From: Chloroflexota bacterium
GTDB lineage: Bacteria > Chloroflexota > Chloroflexia > QHBQ01 > JADMIH01
Direction of reading: 5' to 3'
DNA: 13,623 nt
Assembly: GCA_015478675.1 (NCBI GenBank)
Contig: JADMIH010000107.1
Span: forward strand, 1 to 13,623
The notes under the pieces were generated by a model. The model made no database searches. It saw only the letters and a program-made list of their open reading frames with translations, and had not been told where the DNA came from. The translations under genes were made by a program, and so were the position numbers. Shown piece by piece: positions 13,255 to 13,623 of the stretch. The stretch's first letter is position 1; every line of letters begins with the position of its first letter.

Positions 13255-13320
13255 CGTGCATCCTCTGTAATATGAGCTATCCCGAGTTAGAGAGATGGCT
13301 CGTATTACAGAGGATGCATG
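13255..13320 (+). ncRNA. 27-bp RNA-like hairpin between convergent genes
   Basis: Positions 13255-13281 pair with 13294-13320 without a break: 24 Watson-Crick pairs and three G-U pairs, with a 12-nt loop. The arm core is GCATCCTCTGTAATA. All three non-Watson-Crick positions are G-U on the plus strand and would be A-C mismatches on the minus strand, so the plus-strand RNA is the likely functional form. No T-tract follows. It could be the 3' end structure of the epimerase mRNA, a small RNA, or a palindromic repeat. Confidence 0.55.
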
Positions 13321-13381
13321 TTGATGATGCTCATGTGGTTAGCTGCTTATTATAGGTCTGGCAGTAAAGAGAGCGATTTGG

Positions 13382-13621
13382 CTATTCAATGACATCTGTA
13401 TACTTATAGAGATCAGGCAATCTATTCTGCCGAAGTCTAAATTTTGTGCCGTGGTTGTGCCCTGTTCTGGCGTCAAAGTCCACTAGCACATCACCGTGGT
13501 CCAGCGCGATCAAGAACTTATCAAAATCGAACTCTCGCAGCATCAGTACTCGTTCATAATAATAGAATTCTCTTCCTTCTTCACGGCGTACTCTGGCTTG
13601 TACGTAGAAGGCATTACGCAG
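13382..13621 (-). CDS. C-terminal part of a probable MvaI/BcnI-family restriction endonuclease (truncated by window edge)
   Basis: A minus-strand frame is open from the window edge to a TAG at 13384-13382 and gives 79 residues. It starts LRNAFYVQARVRREEG, continues FDFDKFLIALDHGDVLVDFD, then ARTGHNHGTKFRLRQNRLPD and ends DLYKYTDVIE. The block H-N-H-G-T-x-F-R followed by a short LP-x-LY tail is, from memory, the typical C-terminal end of MvaI/BcnI-family type II endonucleases, monomeric enzymes that cut CCWGG or CCSGG sites. The catalytic part would lie beyond the window, so the activity and specificity cannot be judged. Length and phase are consistent with real coding. It converges with the epimerase gene. 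A cognate methyltransferase, if any, should lie further right. Confidence 0.6.
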   Translation of the reverse strand: MRNAFYVQARVRREEGREFYYYERVLMLREFDFDKFLIALDHGDVLVDFDARTGHNHGTKFRLRQNRLPDLYKYTDVIE

Positions 13622-13623
13622 CT

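Noticed and set aside
1..13623. CRISPR array
   Set aside because: No regularly spaced direct repeats of suitable length; the repeats present are inverted pairs.

Overview
The window looks like a chromosomal stretch from a moderately GC-rich free-living bacterium, most probably a member of the Chloroflexota. The basis is an archaeal-style methionyl-tRNA synthetase, a full-length cobalamin-dependent MetH under a SAM riboswitch, and Chloroflexota-like exported proteins. This assignment is inference from gene style, not from a marker phylogeny.

Left part (1-3650): four plus-strand accessory genes. They are an exported protein of unknown function whose signal-peptide coding start appears broken, a LuxR/NarL-type regulator with a degenerate receiver-like half, a secreted protein with four cysteines in its C-terminal half, and a lipoprotein with a probable DUF4352-like beta-sandwich. 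Long inverted repeats lie between the last two genes.

Middle left (3720-4710): a composite, transposase-less mobile cassette. Two inverted copies of one MITE (about 160 bp, 22-bp ends) flank a minus-strand SnoaL-like gene with its own promoter. That promoter overlaps two tandem DnaA-box-like nonamers. The outer ends of the pair are bordered by a 10-bp direct repeat (9/10 identical), while the inner ends are not, which suggests the whole unit moved together.

Middle (4719-8946): a tRNA-Ala(UGC) gene with a sigma70-type promoter, about 250 bp without a recognised gene, then promoter, SAM riboswitch, intrinsic terminator and metH. This is a standard feedback circuit: high S-adenosylmethionine should stop transcription before methionine synthase.

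Right (8932-13623): two further MITE-like inverted-repeat elements of different families lie between metH and the next gene. The first supplies the last four codons and the stop codon of metH. A family 2 glycosyltransferase resembling dolichyl-phosphate glucose synthases, metG and an NAD-dependent epimerase/dehydratase follow on the plus strand. The epimerase and glycosyltransferase could both serve surface-glycan or glycolipid synthesis. A 27-bp RNA-like hairpin separates the epimerase from the C-terminal end of a minus-strand gene, truncated by the window edge, that resembles MvaI/BcnI-family restriction endonucleases.

The most notable feature overall is the density of small non-autonomous inverted-repeat elements: at least three families, no transposase in view, almost all at gene ends, and one family apparently having captured a gene.
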